Below are positions 11,186 through 34,900 of a stretch of DNA of 44,945 nt, piece after piece (the stretch's first letter is position 1; the number at the start of each line of letters is the position of its first letter). Below the pieces are notes generated by a model. The model saw only the letters and a program-made list of their open reading frames with translations, searched no databases and was not told where the DNA came from. The translations under genes and the position numbers were made by a program. The stretch is taken from NCBI GenBank assembly GCA_030141605.1, contig JAQGDQ010001355.1, positions 1 through 44,945 of the forward strand, read 5' to 3'. This stretch comes from Tubiluchus corallicola. Its lineage: Eukaryota > Priapulida > Priapulimorpha > Priapulimorphida > Tubiluchidae.

Positions 11186-11439
11186 CTGACATGAGTAATA
11201 CTTGCTTCAACATTGACGGGGACTTGGCATCATGGCAGTTGTCTGACCTTGAGTTCGTTGGAAACGCTTATCCAGAAACGTCTACTTGTCCATCGTACAT
11301 TCCAAACCCAGAGGTGTGTCTTCCAACACCGCTGACCGCACAGCAGAGAGAGCTTTTTGCTAATTTATTTTCCTATCTATTTGGCAATAATAATTCGAAA
11401 GAAAGGCTACTATATAAGCTTTTACAAAAGCTCTATTAA
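11186..11439 (+). CDS. Pentraxin-like terminal exon
   Basis: Acceptor TTTTCAG|CT joins exon 3 in phase. It encodes ADMSNTCFNIDGDLASWQL, SDLEFVGNAYPETSTCPSYI, then a Pro-rich stretch and a tail of about 35 residues ending at TAA. DGDLASWQL corresponds to the C-terminal pentraxin strand. A donor-like AG|GTAAGA lies 14 bases after the stop, so a longer isoform from an upstream donor cannot be excluded. Confidence 0.6.
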
Positions 11440-12049
11440 CAGCAATCTAATAGGTAAGAAAAATCGCTGAACATTAACTAGGATACAGCATTAGAATCGA
11501 GAATGCAACGTGTGCTTAGCACATTAACGTGCTTAACACTATGCTTTGTTGATACTACTCTTTACTTATTTTGTATAATTATACACTTATTATTATTATT
11601 ATTTATTTATTTTTATACTAATTACATTCTGAATTAAAATCAACGTTTATTGTGACAAAAAACAAGCTTTATTAGGATTTGGATATGACTGAACATTAAC
11701 TAAGATATACCATTAAGTTGTGCAATAGGTGGTTCAATTGACTATTTACAAATTTACATATGTGCTGTTGTTTTGAAGTGAGAATGAAGCTTATGCTATA
11801 TATGTGTGCCACTGTAGCAAAAAAATAGTGTAACTATTATTGTAGCTTGTAGTATTTCTATTGTAACCTGTAATAATAAACTTTTCTTTATACCTCATAG
11901 TGCTTAGTAATTATTTTATACATAATGTAAGTTTATTCGCATGTATCATATTTTATAATAGTATTATACAAGCAGCAACAAAATGTGTGCTGTCAGAATA
12001 AATCCACTGTTCAAAATTTCATTAACTTTTTCACTTTAAAAGAAGATTT

Positions 12050-12665
12050 CATGTACTATCCCATATTTTCAAGTCCGAAAGAAAAGTAAACATTTTGACA
12101 CAGTTAATACTGCATAAGCGTTTCTGATAATTAAATAATAGATTAAAAACTTAATCAACAGCGGGTGAGCTCAACTATTGATGACATCACAAACTAACAA
12201 TTTTTAGCAGCACAAATATTCCATGAACGTCTGGCACGTGTTTGCAAAAGCGAAAATTGAAATATAGTGCTACTGCACGAAATTCAGTGTGTTGTGCTAA
12301 AACTAGGCAAGTTTTAAGATAAAAAAATCAATTTCAAATTTGCCGCAATGCTCACGCATGAGCTGTTGAACGTGCGCAGCTTCTCACAAATTAACACATC
12401 TGAACTGAGAGGCACAGCACCTGTTTTTTGAGCAATATGTTTCTGAAATGCAAGTGCTAGTGCCCATCTAACTAGCGAATGGCAAAATGCATGTAACAAC
12501 GAAGAACTAGTGGCCCGAACGCGAAATTGTGTTTGTGTGGCGACAATTCTTGAAATGTCGTTTTTGAAAAAATAGTATGTTTCCTTTCAATATTTTAAAA
12601 ACGTGATGGTTTTGACTTACTGTTTAAGACTGGGTTCGATTTTGATTTAATAAAATTAATTGCTA
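12050..12665. repeat. Dispersed repeat family 2, copy A
   Basis: About 600 bp that matches the reverse complement of 29085-29665 along most of its length. Shared words include GATGACATCACAAACTAACA, GCGAAAATTGAA and ATAGTATGTTTCCTTTCAAT. It is probably a mobile element. No terminal repeats or full coding region were recognised. Confidence 0.7.
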
Positions 12666-13009
12666 AAATAAAACAAGTTGTGCACAGAGAAAAACAATTT
12701 TACGTGAAATTTTTAAGCTTTTTGTAAGTGGAGAGTTTCCTTGCGCTTTAAAACAGGAAAATCTAATGAGATCAGAATCTTACCTCGTGACGCTATAATG
12801 GGCACAATTGGACTCGCGTCCCGCTTTTCCGAGTATGCTACTTGAAACCAAAAAAATCTTCGAAAGTGTACGTTCGTATGCGTTCACTATGGTGTCATGT
12901 CACTAAAATCTGTGCCACGAGTTTTTTAATAATTATAACTAGGTGTTTTTTTCGCCCATCAAAGTACAATATACTTTGCTCATCCAGAAACAAGACCCAT
13001 ACAGACAAC

Positions 13010-13372
13010 TAGATTACTTCAAAGTCCGCTTTCTCGTCCGTGTCGCTGCTTTCACAATTTCAATATTTGCAAAGAGCTGAATCCTTGCGTGAAACAACTG
13101 TGCTGCACGCTTCTGTTAATTTGCCTCTTGGCCAATCAAAAATCGTTTATAGACAATTATTTAGTGCCATTTGCATACAAGGTAGTACTGAATTTTGGTG
13201 TATTTTAACGTTTGGCTTTTACAGATCTGGAGACGTCGCACACTTAGGCCTATTATTTGTATCCATCTTAGTAAGTATTGTAGATTTAATTTTAAATACT
13301 TTTGTTTGCCGGCCAGTGTACTTGTAATCTATCTGAGCAATAAACGAAGTTGAATTGAATTATATATATATA
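13010..13372 (+). mobile_element. Probable LINE 3' end with (TA)n tail
   Basis: It ends in AATAAACGAAGTTGAATTGAA followed by (TA)n, a common form for truncated invertebrate LINE 3' termini. The preceding 300 bp has no recognised domain. Tentative. Confidence 0.35.
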
Positions 13373-13491
13373 TTTTTGTTTTTCGTCCAAAATTTGACTG
13401 TGTGGTCCTAAGCATACAATGCGTCTTCTTCTACTACATTTACTTAATAGCCACCAAGTATCCACTAAAGGTGGTCCACGTAACCAAGGCA

Positions 13492-13985
<494 letters not shown>

Positions 13986-14043
13986 AAAAAAAATTGAGAA
14001 ATAATATTATTCGTTCAAAAAAACTCATAAGAAACCAAATTTG

Positions 14044-14052
14044 TATATAAAA
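14044..14052 (+). promoter_or_regulatory. Possible TATA box of gene B
   Basis: TATATAAAA lies about 475 bp upstream of the gene B ATG. It is the best TATA-like word in the interval, but no initiator or transcript evidence is visible. Confidence 0.2.
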
Positions 14053-14527
14053 ACGTGCCAGGAAGATTAAACGCAGAAGGCTTAAATGGGCGGATCATGC
14101 TTTGAAGTTACCAGAAGATAGTCCGCTTCCTAAAGCTTTCCATGAATCAATTCTACTACCAAAAAGATAAGAGACCATGTACAGATTACGTACATGGGTG
14201 AATTTGCTTCAAAAATATCTCAATGGATCCCCTTAAACTCGGAAAGATACTTCATCTTGGAGAAGAGCCAAGGAACGAAGCAGCAGAAGGTTAACAATAT
14301 TATGTCTTTCCACGAATGAAATCAATACAATGGAATGATGATTATGGTGTCACAAGCAAATAATAAATAATTCTCAGAAATGGAGAAAATGAAACAATGT
14401 GTTCTATCTCTTGAAACAATGCAAGTTAGCGCATTTGTATCTGTCTTTGGTTACTCATTCTAATTACTTTAATCAAAGTGTCTCAGGTAGCTACTGCAGT
14501 TTAATGTTGTTTAAATGAGACGCAAAG

Positions 14528-24099
<9,572 letters not shown>

Positions 24100-24172
24100 A
24101 AATTTAGCTATTATTACCTGAAACATTTGTTTTGCTAACTTTGTGTATGTTTGTCTGTATTTGCAGTGGCGA

Positions 24173-24178
24173 AATAAA
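24173..24178 (+). terminator. Polyadenylation signal of gene B
   Basis: Canonical AATAAA, 74 bp after the stop codon. Confidence 0.5.
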
Positions 24179-24250
24179 TACCTAGCAGCAAATAAGCACG
24201 TCTTAATATCTAAACTTTACTCTTTTTACTTCTAAAAATGGCCCATACTA

Positions 24251-24825
24251 CAGGGTGCATAAGATTATGGATATGTATAAAATAAATAAAATAGCTTATT
24301 TTATGGATTTTTGGAAATTTTATTTTATGGATATCAATAAAATAAGAAATAGACTATATCTGGAACGAGATGCCCAGGGGGAAATCATTTAAAAAGTAAA
24401 AACCGGAGTGCTTGAAACGTGTTTTTAAACACGCAGAACTTAGTTTTAATTTTATATCATATCATACCACTTTAACTTTAATCAAATTTTACGAGACAAT
24501 GGCTGGATCTCTCTCAGTTATTTTCAGACCGAACTCCAGCTCCTGCTTTGGTTGAAACTTCGCCATCTTGATAACAAAAAAAAAAAAAAACAATGTAAAA
24601 TAGCAAATCCGGAAATGCGCTTTTGTTGGTTTGTTTTCTTTCTCTTTCTCTCCTTCTAACGTTCGTTTTCAGTGTTGCCAATGCTTACAACTCGTTACTT
24701 TGTACAAAAAATCACAAAAAAAATATTTTTTTATTTTATGCATTTCTTATTTTATGGATTTTTCAAATTTTATTTTATAGATTTTTGGTCTTATTTTATG
24801 GATATCCATAATCTTATGCAGCCTG
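24251..24825 (+). mobile_element. hAT-type MITE, copy 1
   Basis: It begins CAGGGTGCATAAGATTATGG and ends with the inverted form CCATAATCTTATGCAGCCTG. Subterminal TTATTTTATGGAT words repeat at both ends. The same element lies at 27372-27961 in opposite orientation. The flanks (CCATACTA left, CCCATACA right) are an imperfect 8-bp duplication. The CAGGG terminus with an 8-bp duplication suggests hAT. No transposase. Confidence 0.8.
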
Positions 24826-25159
24826 CCCATACACCACATCTCATTTTTATGTATTTATTGTATGTACATGTGTACTGATGGCGTGATTGACTAGTTTCTT
24901 GGCTAAAGTGATTGGCTGCTACTTTCGATACGTAAAACAAAAAGTTATGAAGTTAAAATTTGCTATGTAATGTGCATAAGTATATTAAGAACAACAGGGC
25001 GAACTTTGGAAATCAATTAATAAATCATTTGTTGTGAATTTTGTACAAAAGAAAAAAGAAAAAGAAGAAGTCTGTGACGGTTCAGTGAACTCATGCTAGC
25101 CTATGTGTCCAGATCAGTAAGTACCATGTATAAACATTACACATATAGTAGGCCTTTGC

Positions 25160-25515
25160 TGTAGACGGCAAAACAGAATAGCAGAAAAACAAACTAATGT
25201 GAATCAGTTCAAGACATATATCAGAAAAAAAACAATTAATGTCAAGCAGCTCAAGACAGAATAGCGGAAAAAACCTAATTAATGTCAAACAGTTCAAGAC
25301 AGAATGGCAGAAAAAACACAATGAATGTCAAGCAGTTCAAGACAGTGTAGCAGAAAAACAATACTAATGTCAAACAGTTCAAGACAGAATAGCAGAAAAA
25401 ACAATATTAATGTCAAACAGTTCAAGACAGAATAGCAGAAAAAACAATATTAATGTCAAAAAGTTCAAGACAGAATAACAGGAAAAAAACGAATTAATGA
25501 CAATCAGTTCAAAGG
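25160..25515. repeat. About 43-bp minisatellite, 8 units
   Basis: The unit contains CAAGACAGAATAGCAG, a run of A, then ATTAATGTCAAACAGTT. It lies between genes B and C. Confidence 0.9.
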
Positions 25516-26943
<1,428 letters not shown>

Positions 26944-27371
26944 CAATTATTCTTTGTGAGGTAAATTAATTGTTCTTGTTTATGAGCTTTTCACAGTTCA
27001 ATGATGATGATGACCATGAATAGGCCAAAGGTTAAGTGTAAAGAAACAACGCATTTGTGTACACTTGACCACGCCTATTGTTATATTAACAGCTTTAACT
27101 TGTTTTAACAGCTAGTCAGAACCTTGCCTAGTTCATTTTTTCTTGTTCCCAAGCAAGATCATGATAATAAATCTCTCTGCGCACAGGTTAATGCATAGTT
27201 AAGTAAGTCCCGGCAAAACAACTGAAGTTACTAAATTGATGCGCCAGACCGCTTTTTTTATCCACATGTCATATGACTGTTGTAGTTAAGCGTGTTGCTG
27301 TGGTACACCAAACGTTTGACTTACACCAACTGCGCGTGAGCACAATTTTTAGCAATTTTTATTGCTATAAA

Positions 27372-27961
27372 CAGGCTGCATAAGATTATGGATATCCATA
27401 AAATAAGACCAAAAATCCATAAAATAAAATTTGAAAAATCCATAAAATAAGAAATGCATAAAATAAAAAAATATTTTTTTGTGATTTTTTGTACAAAGTA
27501 ACGAGTTGTAAGCATTGCCAACACTGAAAACGAACGTTAGAAGGAGAGAAAGAGAAAGAAAACAAACCGAAACCATTTCCGGATTTGCTATTTTACAGTT
27601 TTTTTCTCATTGTCTTTTTGTTATCAAGATGGCGCAGTTTCAACCAAAGCATGAGCTGGAGTTCGGTCTGAAAATAACTGAGAGAGACCCAGCTATTGTC
27701 TCGTAAAATTTGATTAAATTTGAAGTGATATGAAACCGATAAAATTAAAACGAAACCGATAAAATTAAAACTAAGTCCTGCGTGTTTAAAAACACGTTTA
27801 AAGCACTCCTGTTTTTACTTTTTAATTGATTTCCCCTGGGCATCTCGTTCCAGATATAGTCTATTTTTTATTTTATTGATATCCATAAAATAAAATTTCA
27901 AAAATCCATAAAATAAGCTATTTTATTTATTTTATACATATCCATAATCTTATGCACCCTG
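27372..27961 (-). mobile_element. hAT-type MITE, copy 2
   Basis: An inverted copy of the element at 24251-24825. Its ends are CAGGCTGCATAAGATTATGG and CCATAATCTTATGCACCCTG. It is flanked by a perfect 8-bp duplication, GCTATAAA (27364-27371 and 27962-27969). This fixes the element boundaries. Confidence 0.88.
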
Positions 27962-28296
27962 GCTATAAACCAAAATGTTCTCAAATGCCTGTTCGACGCC
28001 TCAGAAGAAACAATGCAGATTGAAACAATGCAATTGCATTTAATTACGATCCTAGTTTTTTCAAAGTATTTCTAATTCAGATAAAGGTGATCGGATGGAC
28101 TGAATATTATTCATTAACAAAGAATATTAGTGGAAATACGTGGAAATAAAGAAGCTGCAAATACCTGTGTAAATTACAATATGCTTACGCCCAATTTAAC
28201 CCTCAATTTATGCTTTAAAACCTCCGTAAACCGATTCTTGTAAAGATTCAGAAGAAAGTTTTATCTGGTAACGTTTTTTCTGTGGGAAACAACAAA

Positions 28297-28540
28297 TGTA
28301 TTTCTGTTATAGTTGTAATTATATATAGATCTAGACAGATCTAATTGCGTTTAATATACATTTCTGGTTCTACTTGTAATTATATATAGATCTAGACAGA
28401 TTTAATTGCGTTTAATATGTATTTCTGGTTCTACTTGTAATTATATATAGATCTAAACAGATCTAATTCTGTTTAATATGTATTTCTGGTTCTACTTGTA
28501 AGTATGTATAGATCTGAACAGATCTAATTCTGTTTAAGTG
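28297..28540. repeat. 61-bp tandem repeat, 4 units
   Basis: The unit contains TTCTGGTTCTACTTGTAA, TATATAGATCTAGACAGATC and TAATTGCGTTTAATATG. It starts about 200 bp past the gene C stop. Confidence 0.9.
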
Positions 28541-28734
28541 ATTTAGTCGCGTGGCTGCACAGACGGAACAATATATTGGTGCAAGAAGGAAGAAAATAAA
28601 AAGAGAAAGCAGCATTTTTTGCTAATAAAAACAAATCTACAATAATCTATTTTGCACCAGCTAATAATTAATGTAAAGAAAGAATACGTTAGACAGGTAG
28701 ACAGAATGAGTCGGATCAAGTTAGAGAGTAATAG

Positions 28735-28985
28735 TCAGAAGTTCTTTGATAGCAATAATTCCAAACACAAACAGAAAAACAAATTGTAATTGAATTGAAT
28801 TTGCATGGCAGCATCGTATACAGATGCAGGAAGTTTGTTGGCGGGATTGCTAGGGTCACAGAATTCAGATAACGTCATTTCGTGTTCATCGTGAGGGTAC
28901 GGCGGTACATGGCAATCAAATGTAGAAGCCACCCACCAATCAGCCTTCAGCCACCTCATACTGCAGTTGCAATAAAGGGGGCTTC
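28735..28985 (-). CDS. Gene C exon 5: last LRRCT and C-terminus
   Basis: Acceptor TTTTTCAG|GA. It encodes SPLYCNCSMRWLKADWW...FDC..PP, TLSEFCDPSNPANKL, then a hydrophobic tail ending SKNF and TGA. FCDPxNPAN is shared with gene B exon 5. Confidence 0.83.
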
Positions 28986-31900
28986 CTGAAAAACAAAAAC
29001 GAGAAGTTTCAAAGTGTTGTTGATAAAAGATTGAACCTCAATGTGTTTTTTAATACAAACCGTTTTTCTTTTTCTATTAAGATTTCAGGAAAGTTAAAGC
29101 AAAACCGGATTCAATGTTAAACTGTAGGTCAAAGCCTATACCTTTAGTATAAAATATTGAAAGGAAACATACTATTTTTTTGAAAAATGACTTACGTAAA
29201 ACAATTATTACTACACAAACAATATTTCACGTTCATGCCACTATTTTTTCGCTGTCACTTTACATGCGTTGGTTAAAGGGGCTGCATTTCGGAAATGCAT
29301 TGCACAAAAATGTCCCTCTCAGTTCAGTTGTGTTAGTTTGTGACGAACTGTACGCGTTCGACAGCTCATGCGTGAGTACGTATTTGTGGCAAATTTGAAA
29401 ATTAAATTTTTATTTTAAAACTTCCTAATTTTAAATCGCTGAATAGCTTATAGTAGCATCGTACTTCAATTTTCGCTTTCGCAAACAATAGCAAAGCACT
29501 CATGGAATATTTTGATGCTAAAAATTGTTAGTTTGTGATGTCATCACTAGTTGGGCTCACCTGCTGTTAGTTAAGGATTTAAGATATTATTGTATTATCA
29601 GAAATGCTTTTGCAGTATTATTGGTGTTAAAATGTAGCGTTCTTGAAAATGGGATAGTATACGCAAAATCATCCTGTTAACCCTTTCAATCCCAAATTAT
29701 TTTTTTAATAAGAAAAACTTTTTTTAAAAACACAACAAAAGCAAAAAAATGTGCTTCATTTTGCAACTGCTGATAATTTTTTAAAGTATTTAAGACATTT
29801 AGTATGCATGTAATGCTGATCTGTACAAAGTCATCTCTAAAGTACTGTACCTTGTGCAGTTTTTTATGCTATGTAGATTTTCTAGTTTGCCATTTTATCA
29901 CCATTTTTAGTCTATTGTTATTGGCTTAAATCAAAATAACTATTAACAGATCAAATAACTGTCAGTTTTAAAATTTCATTAATTTTAAAGGCAGAAAATA
30001 TTCTCGTATCCCACGGGATACAACGGGTATGAAAGGGTTAAAGACGTGCCACAGAACGCACATTTTCCTTAATTGCTTTCATCTGCCTATAGCAATGTGA
30101 AAATTGAACAGAACATTGTCTTTAATCCTGCCATGATTAGCAAAAGCCAAGAGTAGCGGAGTTTCTTTTTTTCATTTGAACTCTCTACCATCTCTGTGTA
30201 CGTTATGAAAGCATTTGGGTTCATGGAAATGGTAAAAATTTTGATCCATATAAAACAAAAGAGGGTCTTGTAAAAATTTACTGGGAAAGGGGCACATGTG
30301 CCTTAGATGTAGCAGTAAGAACGGGCTTGTCCAAGTGAAAAAAATCTAGTCAAAAAAATTTCAATATTCTAGCAAGTCATTAATACAGACTAAAGTGGGC
30401 CCTTGCGGAACACCTCATTTAGGAAATTCCACCTCACTAAAAACGTCCATTGAAAGTGGTGCGTATTTGCTATTCTTCGGACAACGATAAACTAATTATT
30501 GTCGAAGATTTTAAACATAAACTCACCTGTTAGTAGCAAATTTCACCTCAGTAAAAATAGCCACTGATGATAGTGCGTGTTTGCTATTATTCGGATAAGA
30601 ATAAGCCAGTTATTGTCGAAAATTATAAACATACAACTCACCTGTTAGCTCTATTAACATATCCGATGGATGTCTTTCACGATGAAGTTTTGGCTTCCTC
30701 ATGTACTTGATGTTAGTCCTGGTAAAGATGATTGTCCCGATGACGAAATTTATCGAAAGATCCAAGTCGGCATTCACAAGTTGCAAACAGTTACTGATGA
30801 TTATTTGCCTCACGAAATTCATTTGATCGAACGCCTTTGGATGAATTCTCTTTAAATTGTTGTTATAAGAAATTGTGATGCTATGCCAGACCGAAGCATA
30901 TATTGCATTTTCTCCAAGCTCTTCTATGTCAGACTTCGTGATGGTTAAGTCATTTATGTCTTTTCTTCTGAGAAACAAATCGGGCAATTGTGCTTCCTTG
31001 TAGTGAGAAATTATTAGCTTTCGAAGATAGCATGGAAAAGTTTTCCAGATTTGTTTCAGTTTTGCAGAGAACAATTGCTGTCCCACATCGCCACATACAA
31101 CATTGCATAGGCCAATTGGCGCCACCTGGTGCGAATACCAGTACGTGCATTCTTTGAAGCGCACATCACAGGCATAAATTTTTGCTGGTGTTGTGACCGG
31201 CTGCGCTGTAGTAGTAGTTGTTATGTTCTCCATACAATGTGAGACGCTTTTTGCTGAAAAAGGCACTTCGGGACATTTCCTTAAGCAAGGTTTGCATTTA
31301 ACTCTAGCCTCCTTCCAATATTTCGATTGTGCCCATTTCAGAGGACAACCACATGAAATTTCGTTGCCTGTAACGAAATATGACATTAAACAAAATGTGG
31401 TATGTTGACAGACATGAACTTGTAGCATTGTTTGATTGTATAAGTTAGACCACGAAGTAGCAATATGGGACTTTTTACAATATTTCAGGCAACAAACAAT
31501 ATAAGGTTTATATGAAGAATTTGTTAAGAACTACAAAACGTTGTCTTCAGAAACAGCCTGAACTGCTGCAAAGCAAAATATAAATTATTTAACTAATACA
31601 GACTTTATTATTTAACTATTTAGCTAATTATTTAACTAACACAGTTTTAACACAGTCAAAAATGTCTGTAGTTGCAAATAGAACATACCTAATCACCCCC
31701 AACTTAAGACTATTTGTTAAATCTTAGTAACGTATATATCGTCCATAATTTAAGATGTTTTTCTCAGTTAATCAGACAGACTAGTGCACAAGTTATCGGT
31801 GTACTGTATCCAAAAACAGATGCGTGCTGGCGAGAAGTTTTACGAAAAAGCGTTGTTGCTAGTTGCTATTGACTTAATTTCTGCTACTCTTTTTCACACA

Positions 31901-34900
31901 ACATTTCCAGAAAATATTTGGACAAATTTGGAAACATTTGGAAAAATCGGATCAATTTTAGTTGTCGGAATGTTCTAAACGTTAGCTTTCTAAACGTTTC
32001 TAAGCGTGTTTAAAAATTTCCAAGCGTTACTTATGGCATAGTATTAAAAAATATTTCTTATAGCAAGATATTTATGCAAATTTAATCGTCATTTGCAATG
32101 TGAACTTCAAGCGTCTGCTGTGTTGACCTTCAGTCAAAATACCCAGGAGTGAATTAACTCCTTCATAACCGTAAGAGTTTGCTGCATTTTGCATGGTTCA
32201 TGAAAAACAGATCTCATTAAGCACAAATACATTATATTTATTCATTTTTGTAGATTTCTACTCATCACACAATGGACTTTCATTCAAAATTATGCATAAA
32301 ATACGTTTGCTTAGGTGAGTGTGGGTGCTTGCTTATATTAAAATTTTTTTTACCAATACATTGAGAAAGCTTTCCGTAACTGCATTGTTTGCACTGTAAC
32401 AATGCACAGTATCACTTGTGTGCAATCGGCTAATACAGCAAATTTCAACTATCCAGACACAACACTTTCCTATACTTTAACCTCATGTCTACTCTACATT
32501 TAAGGAGAAATTCCTTTCAAAAAATGAATCAACATTAATTTGTCCTTAAGCAAACAGGCGATCAATAAATTAATGTGTACGATCACGCAACTGTGCACCA
32601 GTCTAAGTTACTCAATTTATCAAATTAGATCACTCATAAATGTTTGGATAGCCGATACTCTCCTGAATAAAGCAGTACCTAATTTGCAATCATTTAGTTA
32701 TGTCTGTACTCACGCAGAAGCAGAAAAGTCATAGATTCTTAGAAGACCTACTTAGAATGGTGCGGACCCGAAGAAGTTAAGGGCCTCACGGGCTAAGGTT
32801 ATCAACAAACGAAGGACCTGAACGTATTGGCTACATATCAAATTGTACTATAGGTTTTACATGTCAAATGTAGACGTGCGTTAACTCAAATGTAGATTGA
32901 GGTGGTTCAAATGTGTTAACAATGGTATTCAACAAATCTTGAGCGCTTTTGGTAAGTCAAATGTAGACACATGTCAAGTGAAATGTGACATTGGTATCTC
33001 AAATGTGGATAGGTGTTAAAGTTTAAGGATGTTAAATTTAAGCTTCTTCAATTTCAATTTAATAATTGCTCATAAGCTAAAATAACAAGTTATAGGCCTA
33101 CAAATAGATGCACTGTAGTTTATCTTTTTCTAATTTGCACTTAAATAACTAGCTAGAATATTTCAGCACAAAACTTTACTACCTGGACTTAAAATAAAAA
33201 AATATCAGAGCCGTACACAGATCAGATTGCCGTCAATCTGCTTGGAAACTATCAAACTATTGTGGATTCTTCTCAGGCTTTTGCATGACTTGTCCTTATA
33301 ACCTTTGTCCTTACAAATGGAAATAAATTTGTTTGAAATGTCTTTCCACTTAGGTTAACCAAAAGGGACAACAAGAACAATGGTGCACGTGTCTAAATAT
33401 CCCATTCTTCTGTCAGTTGTTGTGTCCAAAACAGGCAGTACCCAACTTGCCCAAGTAGCCAAGCCTACCTTCTCCAAAATAATGTTTTATGGCAAAGTAT
33501 CCTGTATACAGTCACCGTCTATATTGAAAGTGAAATATTTTGTGTGCAGTAAAGGCTCAATCGCTCAACTCTCTTTGGCAATTTAAATTAATCAGTTCAA
33601 ATAATTATGCTATCCTTTATTAAAAAAAATTATCTTTATTTAATTGGTCAACGGTCTCAGGACTCCGACAGCCTATCAATATTTGGGGCATAAAGCTATG
33701 GCCTCATTAGCCTAATAGTTAATCTCTGAATATACCTATGAAGAAAAAAATCATGAAAACACCAAATACCACCTAACCTAAACAAGACCAACAACTGGTT
33801 AAAAACTATACGAAATGATTGTTTTTTTAAGTTGCTCTCTATTTAATCCGTTGGTCTATTTTACTTGATGACTGATGATGAATGAGGGGAATGTTTAAAA
33901 CTTCTGTAATAAGACGTCTGCTTGCCCACACTGGCCCCACAGTGTCATTTGTGTTCCTATCTGAGCTGAGAATTGCTTGTTTGAAAAGTAGTTCTCTCAC
34001 TTTTGAAATGCTTTATTGTGACAGTGTCAAGCATTTAGCATCTAGCACTCAATAGAAAACATATTATATATTTTTCAGAAGAGGTCTTGACAAGCCACTA
34101 GGCAGTTTCCATTTTTTTGTCAGTTTTCTGTTGTGTTTTCAGGGCAGATTTTAGAATTCTACTTGTCCAATATCTATAAGGATGATGATGATAATTCCTT
34201 ACCTTTCAATTCCAGTAAAATCTGCTCAGAAGGTCTCTGTGGATGCAGCTGGGGCATCCTCATGCTCTTTATCCCTGTTCGTTCTATATCAATCAGACTT
34301 ATCTCCAAATTATTGCTCATATCTAGAGCAAGCGCTTTTAGTTTTGGGCAATCGTATATCACAATTTCATTTACGGTATCTATTCGCTCGAAAGCATTTG
34401 AGGAGATTGCAGTTAATTTTCTGTGGCGCTTCAACATCAAGGCATAATTAACAGTTCCATATATAGATGCTTCATGAATCATTTCAATTTCAGAGTCCAC
34501 TATTTCAAGTTCGTCTATAACCTTTCCTTTTAGAAAATATTGTGGTAATTCTTTTTCCTGATAGTTAGCAATAAAAAAATATCGAGTCCAAGTGGGTAGT
34601 GATTGTAAGATTAATGTCAAGTCAGATTGAAAGAGTTTCTCAAAGTAACCGCATACTACAAAGCATCCCTTGCGATCATCAAAAAATTCCACGATAATAC
34701 ACTTTGAAATAGCAAATCCACACACGTCATCTGTACAATTGAGAAAATCTCCAATTTTTATTTCTTTCTCTGTGTGCTTGAAAGGTGGTATATTGCAATC
34801 AATTATTGAGTATTTCCAATTCTTCCTTTTTGTCCACTCCATCTTGCAATCGCAGTACAGTGGATTTTCTAAAATTAGATTTAAAGAGAATTAGAAGAAC

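Larger units (their letters stand above)
7447..11439 (+). pseudogene. Pentraxin-domain gene, disrupted (four recognisable exons)
   Basis: Exons 7447-7583, 8572-8702, 9855-10006 and 11186-11439 together encode a pentraxin (LamG-like) domain: a WVRPDPDTAINMGLISYS opening, a HHLCVTYDGSTGD core, GGGSLVFGQDQDTVGG and FDASQSYVG, and a Cys-containing DGDLASWQL end. Known pentraxins are secreted, calcium-dependent pattern-recognition or matrix proteins. The QDQD calcium-ligand segment is intact. Exon 2 has two lesions: TAG (8624-8626) where family members have Trp before HH, and a TA-run 2 bp too long at about 8670-8682, which shifts the frame before DGVNRG. Splice phases agree across the intact junctions. 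Exons upstream of 7447 (signal peptide, first strands) were not found, so the locus is 5'-incomplete as read. It is best treated as a pseudogene or a sequence/allele problem. Confidence 0.72.

Noticed and set aside
31193-31408. Plus-strand frame opposite gene C exon 4
   Set aside because: It is a shadow of the minus-strand exon, with no domain.
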